Assembly: GCA_023250495.1 (NCBI GenBank)
Contig: JAHFAP010000199.1
Coordinates: forward strand, 1 to 6,097
Direction: 5' to 3'
DNA length: 6,097 nt
Source of the DNA: Deltaproteobacteria bacterium
GTDB taxonomy: Bacteria > Desulfobacterota > Binatia > UBA9968
Shown here: piece by piece, positions 1 through 6,016 of the stretch
Numbering within the stretch: position 1 is the stretch's first letter
How the letters are laid out: the number at the start of each line of letters is the position of its first letter
Position numbers and translations under genes: made by a program
The notes under the pieces: model-generated
The model's database searches: none
Told to the model about the DNA's origin: nothing
What the model saw: only the letters and a program-made list of their open reading frames with translations

Positions 1-1
1 G

Positions 2-127
2 GAATTTCCCGTAGAGCGCTATCTGCGCGACGCGAAGTCGTACCAGATCGTCGAGGGCTCGTCGAACATTCAAAAAATTATCATCGCCCAAGACGCATTG
101 GGGTACAGGAAGGCGAATCGATCATGA
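2..127 (+). CDS. Acyl-CoA dehydrogenase, C-terminal end (partial, cut by left edge)
   Basis: This is the last 41 codons plus TGA stop of a plus-strand gene whose body lies left of the window. The reading frame starts at base 2. The peptide runs from EFPVERYLRDAKSYQ through IVEGSSNIQKIIIAQ to a short tail, matching the last helices of the acyl-CoA dehydrogenase family (RDAK, then I-x-EG-[ST]-x-x-IQ). In medium-chain-type enzymes the catalytic glutamate that abstracts the alpha proton sits in this EG[ST] motif. Here the equivalent Glu is encoded at 53-55, so the active-site base appears intact. The enzyme would be a flavoprotein oxidising acyl-CoA to enoyl-CoA; the fragment is too short to give substrate. 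It faces the cobalt locus tail to tail, its stop overlaps the cbtA stop by six bases, and it is probably functionally unrelated. Confidence 0.85.
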   Translation, partial: EFPVERYLRDAKSYQIVEGSSNIQKIIIAQDALGYRKANRS

Positions 128-844
128 CCAGCGAGCCGGAAATCCACCACGCCTCGGGCTCAGCCACCAAAACATAGCTCCCATGAATCCCCAGAACAAA
201 ACCTGGCCGAGGAGCGACAGGGCGCGAAATACACGAACAAACTCAGGCGGGAGCCTCACGGGATCGGGGTTCGAGGGAAGCGCCACGAAGATCAAAGCGA
301 GATAGATCACGTAAGAGATAAGCACCACGGCACGCGCTCGCCTGCCTCTGTGCCGTAACCAGCGCTCGACGCCGAGTGCCAAAACCATTCCAATCAACGA
401 CAGCGCGATGAAGCCCAGAAAAAGTTCCTGCCGATAACCGATCGTCTCTGGCTCTCCTACTCCCGGCGGATTGGCGGGATACTTGAGTAGAGGAAAAAGC
501 GCCACCGACCACCCGAGGAGCGCGGCAAGGAAAAACCCTTGTTTGCCGTAGCCCATCTCAGCGAACCACGGGCTGATCGCGTAGGCGAGAAGACCGAACA
601 GGACTCCCCACGCTCCTCCGTAGAGGAGAAATCCAAAGACAAGCCCGAGCTTCTGAACCGGACGGCTGACCACCGGCTCCGCGGGAGGGACTGCTGTCGG
701 TCCCTGCAGTCGGCTTTCCATCTCGATGGCGCGGTCGATGAGCGGCTCGGTCAGGATCCAGTGGAAGCCGGCTGAGACCGCGCCGGCGATCAAGCCGGCG
801 AGCACCGCAGCCTTGAGAACCTCAGCGAGCAACTTGGTCTCCAC
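122..844 (-). CDS. cbtA: CbtA family predicted cobalt transporter, membrane subunit
   Basis: This 240-residue hydrophobic protein has about six predicted membrane segments (roughly residues 7-31, 67-91, 103-120, 140-160, 170-190 and 207-228). The signature that identifies CbtA is the loop at residues 121-138, KYPANPPGVGEPETIGYR, which matches the Y-P-x-NPP-x-VG-x-P-x-TI motif of the family. CbtA with CbtB is a predicted cobalt importer that recurs under cobalamin riboswitches; that function comes largely from comparative genomics, and no nucleotide-binding partner is seen here. Translation starts at a GTG (844-842) with a GAAGG-type ribosome site about 9 nt upstream, and the next in-frame Met is only at residue 42, after the first membrane segment. 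It follows cbtB with a 56-nt gap and is the last gene of the minus-strand run. The assignment is firm; metal specificity is inferred. Confidence 0.85.
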   Translation of the reverse strand: METKLLAEVLKAAVLAGLIAGAVSAGFHWILTEPLIDRAIEMESRLQGPTAVPPAEPVVSRPVQKLGLVFGFLLYGGAWGVLFGLLAYAISPWFAEMGYGKQGFFLAALLGWSVALFPLLKYPANPPGVGEPETIGYRQELFLGFIALSLIGMVLALGVERWLRHRGRRARAVVLISYVIYLALIFVALPSNPDPVRLPPEFVRVFRALSLLGQVLFWGFMGAMFWWLSPRRGGFPARWS

Positions 845-900
845 CCGGGAAAACCTTCACCGGCCAGTGAGCCTGCGGACGAGAGTGAGCAGAAAGGAAT

Positions 901-1101
901 TCAATGGCAGGGAAAGCCCGCTGCGTGACGCGCGTCATGGAGAGCTTCATGAATCAGATTCATGTCGAACGCGGCCGGGCCCTGGAGCCACGAGAGCAGA
1001 AATCCCTGATCGAGCGCCAGCACGTAGAGCGCGAAGAGCCCGAGCGAGATCAGGCCCGCGAAAACCCATTCCTCACCGAGAGTTCGGATGGTCGCTTCCA
1101 T
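901..1101 (-). CDS. cbtB: CbtB family small cobalt transporter subunit
   Basis: This 66-residue protein has one membrane helix (about residues 12-30) followed by a conserved LDQG turn and a histidine-rich tail, HEALHDARHAAGFPCH at residues 51-66. The spacing H51, H55, H59 with terminal C65-H66 is the CbtB hallmark and is a plausible metal-binding site. The ATG at 1101-1099 is preceded by GGAGG with 5 nt spacing, a good ribosome site. It lies directly upstream of cbtA on the same strand, which is the usual CbtB-CbtA order. No riboswitch is visible in the 97 nt ahead of it, whereas cbtBA elsewhere often has its own cobalamin riboswitch. It is therefore probably transcribed from the receptor's riboswitch-controlled promoter. 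The complete tail and a length typical of the family indicate an intact gene. Confidence 0.88.
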   Translation of the reverse strand: MEATIRTLGEEWVFAGLISLGLFALYVLALDQGFLLSWLQGPAAFDMNLIHEALHDARHAAGFPCH

Positions 1102-1159
1102 AAGTGCCTCCGTCTAAGCTGCAGCGCGGTGGATGCTTTCTCCCCTGTTCTTTAGCTTC

Positions 1160-1187
1160 AAAATCGTAATCTTGCAACCGCGATTTT
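1160..1187. repeat. Short inverted repeat in the cbtB upstream gap
   Basis: AAAATCG (1160-1166) and CGATTTT (1181-1187) form a perfect 7-bp inverted repeat around a 14-nt loop, in the 97-nt gap between the barrel-protein stop and the cbtB start. No T-run follows on either strand, so it is not a convincing terminator. The AAAATCG unit equals two of the heptamers in the palindrome at 4979-5094, but seven AT-rich bases are too few to argue common origin. It may be an mRNA processing or stabilising stem, or chance. Confidence 0.3.
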
Positions 1188-1198
1188 CCTAGTCGTCA

Positions 1199-2032
1199 TC
1201 AGTTTTTCGACCCGAAGAAGCGGTAGAGATCGATCAGAGCGACCGTGACGCCGGCAAAATAGGTAATGTCTCGGGCCGCAGACGTGAGACCGATATCGAC
1301 GCCAACGTCGACGTAGATCCTCGGGCTCACCTTGTAGATCAGCGCCCAGTCGGTGCTGCTGAAGCCGGGAGTAGACCGGTTGACGCGCGGGCCGCCGTAG
1401 ATCTCGCCCGTGAAATCCAGCTTGTCAAAGAGGGAGTGGGAAAAGGCTAGAGCCCACAGATGGGAATCGTCAAATCCTTTTCTTCCCTCCTTGCCCACAA
1501 AGCTTAGGAAATAGCTCAGGTCCCAATCCAGGCCGAACAGCTCCTTGCTGGCAAGAAATCCGAGGTTATGGTCCACGCGGCCCGAACCCAGCCCTTTTTT
1601 TCTCGAAGCGGTCGGAACTTTGACCTCATAGGAGAAAGCCAGAGCGGGCCAAACTTCGTCTTGTCTATGGAGGCGATACTTAAAGCCCGGAGAGGTATCC
1701 CCGATGCCCGAGCGATGGCCCTGCTCGGATGTTACCTGGGAAACATAGTTCTCCATTCCCAGGCGCAATTCAAAATCCTCGGCCAGGCCGAAGCGGATCA
1801 GCCCCGAGGCAACAGTGACACTCTTCACATCCGAGCTGCGGAAGCCCCGCTCCCAGCCGTATTCGATCTCCAGGACTCCTCTCTGTGTCACATCCGCCGG
1901 GTTCGCTACCCCCGGGCGGTTGGGCGTGGCCGTGATCTCCTCATCAGCGAGCGCATCCTGCGCGATGAAACAGCAAGCCAGGAGCGCAACCACACAGAAT
2001 TGGCCCGTCAACTGCGACACGCGCTGCCTCAC
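1199..2032 (-). CDS. Outer-membrane beta-barrel protein, Phenol_MetA_deg-like transporter family
   Basis: This 277-residue protein has a signal peptide: a basic start (MRQR), a hydrophobic core at about residues 12-24, and a likely cleavage after ALA near residue 29. The mature part opens with a TPNRPGVANPADVTQRGVLEIEYG stretch and then alternates short hydrophobic and polar strands with many Gly, Tyr and Phe residues (for example RFGLAEDFELRLGMENY, FSYEVKVPT, DLSYFLSFVGKEG). That layout matches the small outer-membrane barrels annotated as 'transporter' or Phenol_MetA_deg-like. The substrate is unknown; the name reflects one member and does not imply phenol degradation here. Translation starts at a GTG (2032-2030) with GAGG just upstream at short spacing. 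The gene follows the DUF6580 gene after 37 nt and precedes cbtB by 97 nt, consistent with one transcript. A role as an extra outer-membrane pore for cobalt or a corrinoid is inference from context. Confidence 0.7.
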   Translation of the reverse strand: MRQRVSQLTGQFCVVALLACCFIAQDALADEEITATPNRPGVANPADVTQRGVLEIEYGWERGFRSSDVKSVTVASGLIRFGLAEDFELRLGMENYVSQVTSEQGHRSGIGDTSPGFKYRLHRQDEVWPALAFSYEVKVPTASRKKGLGSGRVDHNLGFLASKELFGLDWDLSYFLSFVGKEGRKGFDDSHLWALAFSHSLFDKLDFTGEIYGGPRVNRSTPGFSSTDWALIYKVSPRIYVDVGVDIGLTSAARDITYFAGVTVALIDLYRFFGSKN

Positions 2033-2069
2033 GGCCCCTCAGAACTGAATGGCGGGTGGAACTAGCCGA

Positions 2070-2591
2070 TCAGATGCGCGCGGCCGGAGCAAAGCGCGGG
2101 ATCTTTCGTTCGGCGAGCGCCAAGCCGCCGAAGAGTACAGCTACATAGAAAAGGCCGCCTGCCACCGTGTTGCCAAAGAAGGGAATCGCCGCCACATAGC
2201 AGGCGATCAGACCCTCAAGGCTCCTGGGGTATAGTCCGTCAAAGGCCCACACGCCAAAGTTGGTGACTATGAAAAAGAGCGTCGAAGCCAACAGCGACGC
2301 GCCGACAACAGGAAGAGGCGTTGAGCGCCCGCGCAAGGCAAAGCCCATCCAAACGATCAGCGCAAAGGCGCCGTAAACCAAAGGCAGCTGGGAGTGAAAA
2401 CCGATCGCAGCGTCGCTTAGCAGCATCGCCGCCAGGGGAACAATAAAAGCCCACCGCCGGTTGTCTATCTGGGCCCCCGCGAAGAGGGCCAGCGCTCCGA
2501 TCGGATCGAAGTTGGGCGGATGGGGCAGCAGCCGCAGAGCGGCCGCCGCGCCCAAGATCATGCCGGTTACTAATGCTGAGCGTGCGTTCAT
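2070..2591 (-). CDS. DUF6580-type integral membrane protein, putative corrinoid/cobalt permease (S-component-like)
   Basis: This 173-residue protein has about five to six membrane segments. Motifs in order are PNFDPIGALALFAGA (26-40), a conserved loop Asp in LLSDAAIGF (57-65), TNFGVW (110-115) and YPRSLEGLIACYVAAIPFF (121-139) followed by NT. This pattern is that of the DUF6580 putative transport family, whose size and topology resemble substrate-binding S components of ECF transporters. No ECF ATPase or T component is encoded here. The ATG at 2591-2589 has AAGGAGA upstream at good spacing. It lies 143 nt downstream of the TonB-dependent receptor on the same strand. The family placement is from pattern recognition; the transported substrate (cobalamin, a precursor or cobalt) is inferred only from the riboswitch-headed neighbourhood. 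It could fill the inner-membrane step normally done by BtuCDF, which is absent from the window. Confidence 0.72.
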   Translation of the reverse strand: MNARSALVTGMILGAAAALRLLPHPPNFDPIGALALFAGAQIDNRRWAFIVPLAAMLLSDAAIGFHSQLPLVYGAFALIVWMGFALRGRSTPLPVVGASLLASTLFFIVTNFGVWAFDGLYPRSLEGLIACYVAAIPFFGNTVAGGLFYVAVLFGGLALAERKIPRFAPAARI

Positions 2592-2734
2592 GTTTGCTCT
2601 CCTTTTTTGCGTCTACCTTCCACGCGATTTTTAACAGCTTTCCTTCCTCCTTACAACTGCCTCTGCCGAAGAGTCCACGAAGGGAAAGCCTCGATGCAGG
2701 ACGCGGGGCGCCAACTCGCTCGTGTGAATCTTCC

Positions 2735-4753
2735 TTAGTACCGATAGATCAAACCTGCAAACAGGTTGATGCCAGGGGCAGGAACCAGAAACGGCTCTCC
2801 AAACAATATCCCGGACGTGGAATATTTCCTATTCGTCAGGTTGTTCACGGTGACGTAGCCGGTAAGATCTTTCCACCGATAGCTCACCCTGCTGCCCAGG
2901 ACAAAATAATCCGCCAGCTTTTTAAATCGATTGGGCTCGTCGTTCAGAAAAAATTGCCGCCCCACATAATTTCCCAAAAGGGAAAGCGTGAGATCCTCCA
3001 CGGGATGGAAGTTTACTCCCAGGCCGACCCGGTGGCGCGGCACCAGAGGAAGCTCGTCTCCCTTTTTAACCTGCCCCGAAGGCAGAAGCACATCGGTTTC
3101 GAAGGTCGCTTTAGTCACCGTGTAGTTGAGAAAGCTGTCGACGAGCTTTCCATAACGCCCTCTGAGAGAAACCTCGACGCCTCTACGCAGCGTCCGGTCG
3201 ATGTTATCGTTTTTTCCGATGCCACTTAGGGGGTCGGTGACTATAAACAGGATCTCGTCTCTCACCGGCATGTAAAAGAGCGCGAGCGAGCCTTCCAGCC
3301 AGTTACTCAGACGCGCCTTCAGCCCGATCTCATAATTGCGGCTCTGCATCGGCAGCAGACTGGTATTCGATCCGAAAGGGCCTAAGGCGAAAAGCTCCTG
3401 CACCGTGGGAACACGGATTCCCTCGGAATAACTAAAAGAGAGGCTTAAGTCCTTAAGCGGCACGAAGACCAAACCGGCTTTTGGACTCACGCGATTAAAC
3501 GCTCTTAGTCCACTGAGTTTGCCGATGAAGCTGTCAAAGCCGGCGAAGTCGATTCGATCCCTATCATAGCGGAACCCGCCGGTGAGAATCAGTGATTCGA
3601 AAATACTAAAGCTGTCAGAGAGATAGACACCGGCTACATCCTCGTTGGTTGACTGCTTAGACATGAATGGAACGCCAAAAACCCCGGAGTTATGGCTGGC
3701 AAAGCGGTTACGGCCATATTCCACCCCAAGGTTGAAGAGATTCTTCCTCTCCACGATGCTCCCGTCGTGGGTCAACTGGATCGCGCCGCCGCCTGAGAGG
3801 ACGTTCGTGCGCAGGAGCGAGTTGCCCGAGGTAAATTTGACAAAGCTGAGCAAGTCGCTGTCTCTTACGAAGCCGTTGAGCGCCAAGGAAAAGCTGGCGG
3901 GGAGCTTCTGGCGCAGGTTCAAGCTAATCGAGTGAAGATCGCCGTTAGAGAAATCTCCCGGAGTCAGATTTTCAGTGCGATCTCGGCGCAATACGCTCAA
4001 TGGCAAAGAGCCCGCCTGCTTTAAATGGTCATCGACATGGGTATAGGACAGGCTCACGTCGGTATCCTGACCCAGGTGGTAGCCGAGCTTGGTGAAGATG
4101 CGGGTGATTCTTCCTCCGGTGGCCTCGCGAAATCCGTCCGTCAATTCCCGAGTGACACTAAAATAGTAGTCGAAGTTTGAAAGCGGCAGTGGGCCGTCGC
4201 TGCTGAAAGTATACCTCTGTCTGCCAAAGCTGCCGCCGGCGCTCTCCAGCTCGAAATGAGGCTTATCGGTTCGGCCCCGCTTCGTGATGATATTGATCAC
4301 GCCCCCCAATGCATTTCTGCCAAAGACAGTCGCCGTTCCCGGGAGGATCTCGATCCGCTCGATGGCCTCGAGGGGAATGAGATCAAAATTGACGGTATTG
4401 AAATCCGGCTCATTGACCCTCACTCCGTCTACGAAGACGCTGGTGACGGGGACCGGCTGCCCATTGAAGCCGCGCAAATCCACCGTGGATTGGAATTCGT
4501 TGCCGATCTGATCGTAAAGGACCACGCCCGATTGATACTGGAGGGCCTCTTGGACCGTCTTTGCGCCGAGCTGCTGGATATCGTCAGCGGTAATAATGAT
4601 CACTTTGCCTGGTATCCTGGCAGCCTCCTCCTCCACGTCTTTAAGTCTCGTGGAGGTAACCACGACTGGCGGCAGGCTCTCTTCCTGGTCGGGCTCTGCG
4701 GCGCTGGCGAGATTGGAAATGAGAATGAAAAGCAAAAAAATAGGGAAAACCAT
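2735..4753 (-). CDS. TonB-dependent outer-membrane receptor, BtuB-like (corrinoid or cobalt-chelate)
   Basis: This 672-residue receptor starts with a hydrophobic signal peptide (residues 1-18, ending LASA). It continues with a TonB box around residues 27-34 (LPPVVVTS), a plug domain at about 45-160 (DLRGFNG, VFVDGVRVNE, IERIEILPG, GGVINIITKRG), and then a 22-strand-type barrel ending in an aromatic residue (GLIYRY). The start chosen is the ATG at 4753-4751, because AAGGAGG lies 4 nt upstream and the signal peptide follows directly. A longer frame beginning with GTG at 4789 would start inside a palindrome and put 12 residues before the signal core. The signal peptide lacks the usual N-terminal Lys/Arg, which is odd. 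The cobalamin riboswitch ahead of it argues for cobalamin, another corrinoid or cobalt as ligand; the plug alone cannot separate it from siderophore receptors, so btuB is not assigned. Confidence 0.9.
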   Translation of the reverse strand: MVFPIFLLFILISNLASAAEPDQEESLPPVVVTSTRLKDVEEEAARIPGKVIIITADDIQQLGAKTVQEALQYQSGVVLYDQIGNEFQSTVDLRGFNGQPVPVTSVFVDGVRVNEPDFNTVNFDLIPLEAIERIEILPGTATVFGRNALGGVINIITKRGRTDKPHFELESAGGSFGRQRYTFSSDGPLPLSNFDYYFSVTRELTDGFREATGGRITRIFTKLGYHLGQDTDVSLSYTHVDDHLKQAGSLPLSVLRRDRTENLTPGDFSNGDLHSISLNLRQKLPASFSLALNGFVRDSDLLSFVKFTSGNSLLRTNVLSGGGAIQLTHDGSIVERKNLFNLGVEYGRNRFASHNSGVFGVPFMSKQSTNEDVAGVYLSDSFSIFESLILTGGFRYDRDRIDFAGFDSFIGKLSGLRAFNRVSPKAGLVFVPLKDLSLSFSYSEGIRVPTVQELFALGPFGSNTSLLPMQSRNYEIGLKARLSNWLEGSLALFYMPVRDEILFIVTDPLSGIGKNDNIDRTLRRGVEVSLRGRYGKLVDSFLNYTVTKATFETDVLLPSGQVKKGDELPLVPRHRVGLGVNFHPVEDLTLSLLGNYVGRQFFLNDEPNRFKKLADYFVLGSRVSYRWKDLTGYVTVNNLTNRKYSTSGILFGEPFLVPAPGINLFAGLIYRY

Positions 4754-4757
4754 AACG

Positions 4758-4764
4758 CCTCCTT
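4758..4764 (-). promoter_or_regulatory. Strong ribosome binding site of the TonB-dependent receptor
   Basis: The minus strand reads AAGGAGG, then CGTT, then ATG. This near-perfect Shine-Dalgarno sequence decides the receptor start at 4753. A CCTT four-base complement (minus strand, around 4774-4778) lies just upstream and could mask part of it in the ligand-bound state. That pairing is short and only suggestive. Confidence 0.75.
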
Positions 4765-4782
4765 GTCCCGCGAAAGGGGTTT

Positions 4783-4826
4783 CCCTCACCCTTCCCTCTC
4801 CCTGAGGGAGAGGATAAAGGTGAGGG
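4783..4826. repeat. Palindromic repeat (CCCTCACC...GGTGAGGG) in the receptor leader
   Basis: Outer arms CCCTCACC (4783-4790) and GGTGAGGG (4819-4826) pair perfectly over 8 bp. After an asymmetric internal loop, inner arms CCTCTCCC (4795-4802) and GGGAGAGG (4806-4813) pair over 8 bp around a 3-nt loop. The element sits between the riboswitch aptamer and the ribosome binding site, so in the transcript it forms a strong hairpin in the expression platform. No U-run follows, so it is not a standard intrinsic terminator. Its left 20 bases match the left end of the element at 4976-4995 at 18 of 20 positions, suggesting one repeat family. Palindromes with CCCTCACCCT ends are familiar dispersed repeats in many environmental bacterial genomes (recollection, not searched). 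Confidence 0.8.
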
Positions 4827-4892
4827 CCATTCTAGGCAGAACGGATAGGTCTCCTGGCTCAGGCTTTATAACCTACTCGCCGCGCCTTCCCA

Positions 4893-4912
4893 TCCTTCGA
4901 CTTGGCTCAGGA
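4893..4912. repeat. Short repeat-like motif filling a peripheral loop of the riboswitch
   Basis: The plus strand reads TCCTTCGACTTGGCTCAGGA. It lies exactly between the conserved GCCACTG and GGGAAGGC boxes, where the aptamer normally has a variable hairpin. In the RNA (minus strand) its ends UCCU and AGGA pair, followed by a possible tandem G-A/A-G step and one G-C pair. The CTTCGAC...GCTCAGG pattern resembles a short dispersed repeat seen intergenically in many environmental genomes; that resemblance is recollection and is unverified here. Confidence 0.5.
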
Positions 4913-4978
4913 CAGTGGCTTCGAACTGCGGCTTTCGTGGCCATCACAGTTGCGGGGCAGCAGGGGAGTTCCCACCCC

Positions 4979-5094
4979 TCACCCTTCCCCTTCCCATTTT
5001 GGATTTTGGATTGCCGATTTTGGATTAAGCATTTCAATCTAAAATCCAAAATCTAAAATCGAAAATCGGAGAGGCTGAGAGAGGAGGGGCAAGT
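4979..5094. mobile_element. MITE-like palindromic insertion inside riboswitch P3, flanked by 6-bp direct repeats
   Basis: CACCCC occurs at 4973-4978 and again at 5095-5100, bracketing 116 bp. The middle is an imperfect hairpin with heptanucleotide arms: ATTTTGG units at 4996-5002, 5003-5009 and 5017-5023 (with ATTGCCG at 5010-5016) face AAAATC[C/T/G] units at 5041-5068, around the loop 5027-5035. Outside these are pyrimidine-rich and purine-rich flanks that also pair roughly (CCCCTCACCC against GAGGAGGGG). It has no coding capacity. Deleting it with one CACCCC copy restores a canonical GGGAA-P3-CTGCCCCGCAACTGT aptamer. The exact ends are uncertain because the terminal C/T-rich sequence merges with the direct repeat. 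Its left end resembles the palindrome at 4783-4826. Confidence 0.7.
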
Positions 5095-5214
5095 CACCCC
5101 TTTCCCTTGAATCCGCCTGCGATTAATAAGACTGGTTCTGTTTGCCTCCTTTAGTTAGTAGATTTGATGGATCGTACTGACGCGGAACGTCGCTCGTGCT
5201 CGCCATGAGCTGCA

Positions 5215-5991
5215 TCACCGGCCGCCATCCCCGTCAGTCAACCGAAAGACAATCGGGATCCTGACCCAACTTTCCACCCTCTTCTCCCCGTAGCGCGCCG
5301 GCTGGAACAGCCAGAGCCGGACAGTTTCCGCGGCAGCCTGATCGAGCATCGCAAAGCCAGAGCTGCGGCCGACTTCGACTCTTTCAGGTTTTCCTTTCTG
5401 ATTCACTAAGACTGTGAGAATCACGGTCCCCTCCCTCCCCTCTTTCCTCGCCCTCTCAGGGTAGTGAGGCTTGGGATTATAGGCGTAATGCGCCTGGGCG
5501 TAAGCCGAGCCACCGGGCGATCCTCCTCCACTTCCTCCTCCGGGATTCGAGCCTGCGCCGCCACTTCCTACTCCTCCTCCGAAGTTTCCTTCTCCAACCC
5601 TCTCTCCTGCTGCGTTTCCAGAGATTCCATGTGTCGCGCTTACGTCAGTCTCCGACGACGTCGCTAGTGCAACTCCGTCATCGACGCTCTCCTCAACCGA
5701 GACATGGATTTGAGTTGCACCTTCCGTGGGTGGTTGCACTTTATCCACGCCTTCCGTCTTGAGCAGTTCCGGCTGAGTCATTGGCCTGCCTCTCGGCGGA
5801 GCGGGACGGCGTTCTGGCTTTCCTCGCTGACCTCCTGCTTCCGTACCTCCTCCAGTATTCCCTTCGTTCAAAACGAGCACAGGAACAGCCCGCTCGTCGT
5901 CTGCCTCGAACAAGGAAACAGGCAAAGCGAGAACTGCGGCGTGTAAAATCACAGAAATAAATATGGCTGAGCAAAGCCTCATCACAGCCAC
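5215..5991 (-). CDS. tonB: TonB-family energy transducer dedicated to the corrinoid receptor
   Basis: This 258-residue protein couples the inner-membrane proton gradient to outer-membrane receptors. A single N-terminal membrane helix (about residues 7-27) carries S13 and H17 in ISVILHAAV, the same Ser-x3-His spacing as the functionally important S16/H20 pair of E. coli TonB. A periplasmic spacer follows, first Pro/Arg-rich (about 55-75) and then strikingly Gly/Ser-rich (about 125-165), in place of the usual long Pro-Glu/Pro-Lys repeats. Residues 171-251 form the TonB C-terminal domain (YNPKPHYPERARKEGREG, VNQKGKPERVEVGRSSGF, LDQAA, WVRIPIVFRL). The frame opens at GTG 5991 with GAGG 8 nt upstream; ATG at 5982 (residue 4) is an equally possible start. 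It is preceded by its own riboswitch and followed by the receptor's, implying co-regulation. ExbB and ExbD are not in the window. Confidence 0.9.
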   Translation of the reverse strand: MAVMRLCSAIFISVILHAAVLALPVSLFEADDERAVPVLVLNEGNTGGGTEAGGQRGKPERRPAPPRGRPMTQPELLKTEGVDKVQPPTEGATQIHVSVEESVDDGVALATSSETDVSATHGISGNAAGERVGEGNFGGGVGSGGAGSNPGGGSGGGSPGGSAYAQAHYAYNPKPHYPERARKEGREGTVILTVLVNQKGKPERVEVGRSSGFAMLDQAAAETVRLWLFQPARYGEKRVESWVRIPIVFRLTDGDGGR

Positions 5992-6016
5992 CGATCTGGC
6001 CTCTACCGGGATAAGG

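Larger units (their letters stand above)
4836..5120 (-). promoter_or_regulatory. Cobalamin riboswitch upstream of the TonB-dependent receptor, interrupted by an insertion
   Basis: The minus strand carries the conserved cobalamin aptamer boxes in order: GGGAA (5106-5102), CTGCCCCGCAACTGT (4960-4946), GCCACTG (4919-4913), GGGAAGGC (4891-4884), ATAAAGCC, and GCCAGGAGACC (4858-4848). The closing stem pairs GCAGGCGGAT (5120-5111) with ATCCGTTCTGC (4846-4836), with one G-U pair and a bulge. The GCCACTG and GGGAAGGC boxes point to the adenosylcobalamin-type class. The aptamer is about 285 nt instead of roughly 170-200 because a 116-bp palindrome lies inside P3. It should lower expression of the receptor, and probably of the whole run down to cbtA, when cobalamin is plentiful. 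A TATTAA-like -10 hexamer lies just upstream (about 5122-5128 on the minus strand) without a clear -35; otherwise 5121-5214 shows nothing recognisable. Confidence 0.93.

Noticed and set aside
1102..1198. Possible separate cobalamin riboswitch ahead of cbtB
   Set aside because: None of the conserved boxes is present on the minus strand, and 97 nt is too short for an aptamer plus platform.
1568..2065. Plus-strand open frame of 165 codons across the barrel-protein gene
   Set aside because: It is antisense to a gene with a signal peptide and family-like barrel pattern; its translation has no recognisable domain or ribosome site.
2589..2626. Possible 11-codon leader peptide (GTG start) whose TGA overlaps the DUF6580 ATG
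   Set aside because: The nearest AAGGAGG is about 22 nt from that GTG, too far to act as its ribosome site, and the peptide has no regulatory-looking content.
4754..4789. Longer receptor start at GTG 4789
   Set aside because: It begins inside the palindrome, has no ribosome site, and places 12 residues before the signal-peptide core, whereas ATG 4753 has AAGGAGG in front.
4256..5056. Plus-strand open frame of 266 codons over the receptor N-terminus and riboswitch
   Set aside because: It runs antisense through the plug domain, the palindromes and the riboswitch, and ends in repeat-derived sequence. It is a shadow frame.
4996..5068. Heptanucleotide repeats considered as a CRISPR array or iteron cluster
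   Set aside because: Units are 7 nt, contiguous and arranged as opposing arms of a hairpin, with no spacers and no replication gene nearby.
5144..5156. AAAGGAGG Shine-Dalgarno-like sequence on the minus strand between tonB and the riboswitch
   Set aside because: No ATG, GTG or TTG follows at usable distance, so no gene can be assigned; it may be chance.
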